From NCBI GenBank assembly GCA_013180565.1, contig QBUN01000302.1, positions 1-7,255 of the forward strand: 7,255 nt of DNA, in the 5' to 3' direction. Source of the stretch: Candidatus Methanophaga sp. GoMg3.2 (lineage in GTDB: Archaea > Halobacteriota > Syntropharchaeia > Alkanophagales > Methanospirareceae). How positions within the stretch are numbered: position 1 is the first letter of the stretch; the number at the start of each line of letters is the position of its first letter. Below are positions 5,151-7,255 of this stretch, one piece after another. Under the pieces are notes generated by a model that worked only from the letters and a program-made list of their open reading frames with translations, was not told the origin of the DNA and ran no database searches. Position numbers and translations under genes: made by a program.

Positions 5151-7255
5151 AATTTTATTAACCAGGTCCAACTAAGATTTGGAACAAGTGGTCTCAGAGG
5201 CCTTGTTGAGAGCATGACCGACATGGAATGCTATATAAACACTTGTGGCTTTATTGACTATCTTATTGCAATTGGAGATATTAAAACAGGTGACATCATA
5301 TACATTGCTGGTGACCTCAGGTTTTCAACTGAGAGAATTATGATTGCAGTAGCTAAAGGGATTGAGGATTCGGGCAGTAAGGCAGAAAACTGTGGCAGAA
5401 TTTCTTCTCCCGCTTTAGCATACTATGCCATGCAAAGGGGTAAAGCCAGCATTATGATTACTGGAAGCCACATCCCAGAGGATAGAAATGGCATTAAATA
5501 TAACAAAAGGGAAGGAGAAGTCTTAAAGTCAGATGAGCCCGGCATCCTTACTCATGTGGCTAAGATAAGAAAAGAGGAATATGCCAAAACTGAGGAAGAG
5601 TCAATATTTAATGAAAAGGGCATGCTAAAAAAGCCAATCTCCTTAGGCCCAGTCAATTCCGAACCAAGGAAGTTTTATATTGACCGCTACTTACAGGTAT
5701 TCTCAAAAGATTCTCTCAAAGGGAAGAAAATTGTCTTCTACCAGCACTCGGCTGTGGGAAGGGATATAGCAGTAGAGATATTGGAAGGTTTAGGCGCCCA
5801 AGTTATCCCTGCTGGCAGGAGTGATGCATTCATCCCGGTGGATACAGAGGCAATAAGAGAAGAAGACCTTAAATTAGTAAAGAATTGGGCCGACCAATAC
5901 CATCCCTTTGCTGTCCTCTCAACAGACGGGGATTCAGATAGACCCTGGCTATCAGATGAGAATGGAAGGTTCTTAAGGGGAGATATGTTAGGCGTTTTAG
6001 CAGCCAAATATCTTGGAGCGAACTTTGCTGCCGTTCCTGTAAGCTCAAATGATGCCGTTGATACGGAATTAAAGGAAAAGCTTAAGTTAACAAAGACCCG
6101 GATCGGCTCACCGCATGTAATTAAAGCAATGCTTGATGCTGTTGATAACGGATTTAAGAAAGTAGTCGGTTGGGAGGTAAATGGAGGATTCCTTACCCAG
6201 ACTGACTTTCAAATCAATGGAGAGCCTTTAAAAGCCCTTCCCACAAGGGATGCTATTCTTCCGTTAATCAGTGCTTTGCTTTTAGCTATTAAGCAGAAAA
6301 AGAGAATGTCACAGCTAATTGATGCTCTCCCTGAGCGATTTACCCAGGCAGACCGGATAAAGTTCCCTATCCAGATGCAGGAGTTTAGGAAGATGAGCGG
6401 AAAAATCGTCGAAAGCATTTCTCCTGAGGATAAAAACATAGATCAGGCATATTTTGATGACCTGATAACAATTGTCTACAAGGAAGGAGAAGAGAAGGTG
6501 CTTTCTAAAGAAGAACCATTAGCAGAAGACTTGCAGATAAAGAAAAAGCAACTTGAAGAGATTTACTTTAATTCACCCGGGTTTAAACCCCTCTTTGGGA
6601 TGATATTTACAGATGGAGTGCGGATAATCTTTAAAAACAACGACGTCATCCACTTCAGACCATCAGGCAATGCGCCTGAGTTTAGATGCTATTCCAATGC
6701 CAATACCCAGGAAAGAGCTGATGAGATTGTAACCCTGGGAATAACGGAAATCATACCGAAGATGGAAAAGGGACTTATTGATGTATCTCTAGCATGGCCG
6801 GATGATGCAGCCAAAAACTACTTAAAAGATCCGTCCTTTATTGATATTAAACCCCAGATTGCTGATTATAACTGGGGAGGAAAGGGTAAAAACGCCTTTA
6901 TACCCGATTTCCTGGGAATAACCGATTGGAACAAATTTGCTGCTGAAGCATGGTATGGTTCTCATCCTAAATTACCCAGCCTAATTGAACCCCTATTGCT
7001 ACCTTTAAATGAATTCATTGGCTGCAATGATGAAATAGCCAGAGCGATATTAGGAGAACGGATTTTTAGAATTTTCGCATACCGCCAAACGCTTCCAGTA
7101 ATGTTTAAGGTTTTAGACGCTCAAAAGCCACTGTCTATCCAGGCTCACCCTTGGAAAGGTTTGGCAGCAATACTCAATATACTGGATTCCGAGAACTATC
7201 CGGATGCAAATCTCAAGATTGAAGCTCAGTTTGCCATAGATAAGGGAGGGCTGAC
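5139..7255 (+). CDS. Phosphomannomutase / type I mannose-6-phosphate isomerase fusion (3' end outside window)
   Basis: An uninterrupted frame of 705 codons runs off the window end. Residues 1-545 are an alpha-D-phosphohexomutase: FGTSGLRG (14-21) is the N-terminal signature, TGSHIPEDRNGIKY (108-121) holds phospho-acceptor Ser110, STDGDSDRPW (261-270) is the Mg2+ loop, WEVNGG (345-350) the sugar-binding loop and RPSGNAPEFR (507-516) the phosphate-binding loop. After a short linker, residues from about 570 match type I mannose-6-phosphate isomerase: YNWGGKG (577-583), GSHPKLPS (607-614) and PLSIQAHP (664-671). Q668, H670 and E695 are the expected zinc ligands; the fourth, a histidine, would lie beyond the window. 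The fused enzyme should convert fructose-6-phosphate to mannose-6-phosphate and on to mannose-1-phosphate, the precursor of GDP-mannose. ATG 5139 is chosen because TGA at 5100 closes the frame upstream and the signature begins at residue 14; its SD is weak. The mutase may also accept glucose phosphates. Confidence 0.87.
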   Translation, partial: MGRENFINQVQLRFGTSGLRGLVESMTDMECYINTCGFIDYLIAIGDIKTGDIIYIAGDLRFSTERIMIAVAKGIEDSGSKAENCGRISSPALAYYAMQRGKASIMITGSHIPEDRNGIKYNKREGEVLKSDEPGILTHVAKIRKEEYAKTEEESIFNEKGMLKKPISLGPVNSEPRKFYIDRYLQVFSKDSLKGKKIVFYQHSAVGRDIAVEILEGLGAQVIPAGRSDAFIPVDTEAIREEDLKLVKNWADQYHPFAVLSTDGDSDRPWLSDENGRFLRGDMLGVLAAKYLGANFAAVPVSSNDAVDTELKEKLKLTKTRIGSPHVIKAMLDAVDNGFKKVVGWEVNGGFLTQTDFQINGEPLKALPTRDAILPLISALLLAIKQKKRMSQLIDALPERFTQADRIKFPIQMQEFRKMSGKIVESISPEDKNIDQAYFDDLITIVYKEGEEKVLSKEEPLAEDLQIKKKQLEEIYFNSPGFKPLFGMIFTDGVRIIFKNNDVIHFRPSGNAPEFRCYSNANTQERADEIVTLGITEIIPKMEKGLIDVSLAWPDDAAKNYLKDPSFIDIKPQIADYNWGGKGKNAFIPDFLGITDWNKFAAEAWYGSHPKLPSLIEPLLLPLNEFIGCNDEIARAILGERIFRIFAYRQTLPVMFKVLDAQKPLSIQAHPWKGLAAILNILDSENYPDANLKIEAQFAIDKGGL

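Noticed and set aside
5738..6439. Minus-strand frames within the phosphomannomutase part
   Set aside because: Both are opposite conserved catalytic motifs of the sense gene and show no features of their own.

Overview
The window holds five protein genes, all on the + strand. The last runs off the 3' end. GC content is fairly low and the spacers are very AT-rich. I see no rRNA, tRNA, CRISPR array, transposase or origin. The source looks like an anaerobic, probably thermophilic or environmental prokaryote. Several features lean towards an archaeon: TATA-like boxes before gene 1, two genes whose start codons lack a Shine-Dalgarno (SD) sequence, a strong AGG/AGA arginine and ATA isoleucine preference in gene 1, and an archaeal-type class I aldolase. 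Other features look bacterial: a STAS domain, a phosphomannomutase of the TGSHIP subfamily, and clear SD sites before some genes. I cannot settle the domain of life from this window.

Layout. Bases 1-280 are a leader with TATA-like boxes, one copy of a dispersed repeat, and a nine-codon ORF with a good SD. Gene 1 (281-1624) is a CoA-disulfide-reductase/NADH-oxidase-type flavoprotein with the redox cysteine. A pentanucleotide tandem repeat covers its stop codon and leads into gene 2 (1663-2814), a STAS domain fused to an S-adenosylmethionine-dependent methyltransferase domain. The next spacer carries a second copy of the dispersed repeat and a 22-codon ORF whose stop overlaps the start of gene 3 (2933-4045), a type II NADH dehydrogenase-like flavoprotein. 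Gene 4 (4104-5027) is a class I fructose-bisphosphate aldolase. It is followed by a short protein-like reading frame (5024-5110) that may be the tail of a lost gene or a microprotein. Gene 5 (5139 to the window end) is a phosphomannomutase fused in frame to a type I mannose-6-phosphate isomerase.

How they might work together (inference). Genes 1 and 3 are NAD(P)H-linked flavoenzymes for thiol/disulfide or oxygen handling and for quinone reduction. Gene 2 looks like a regulatory or signalling protein placed between them. Genes 4 and 5 form a carbon branch: aldolase makes fructose-1,6-bisphosphate in gluconeogenesis; once dephosphorylated, the resulting fructose-6-phosphate could be taken by the fusion enzyme to mannose-6-phosphate and mannose-1-phosphate for glycan synthesis. 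Spacers of 38, 118, 58 and 111 bp make one simple operon uncertain.

The points most worth a second look are the STAS-methyltransferase fusion, the phosphomannomutase-isomerase fusion, the repeated leader element that sits before both flavoprotein genes together with a tiny ORF, and the pentamer repeat placed where an archaeal promoter for gene 2 would lie.
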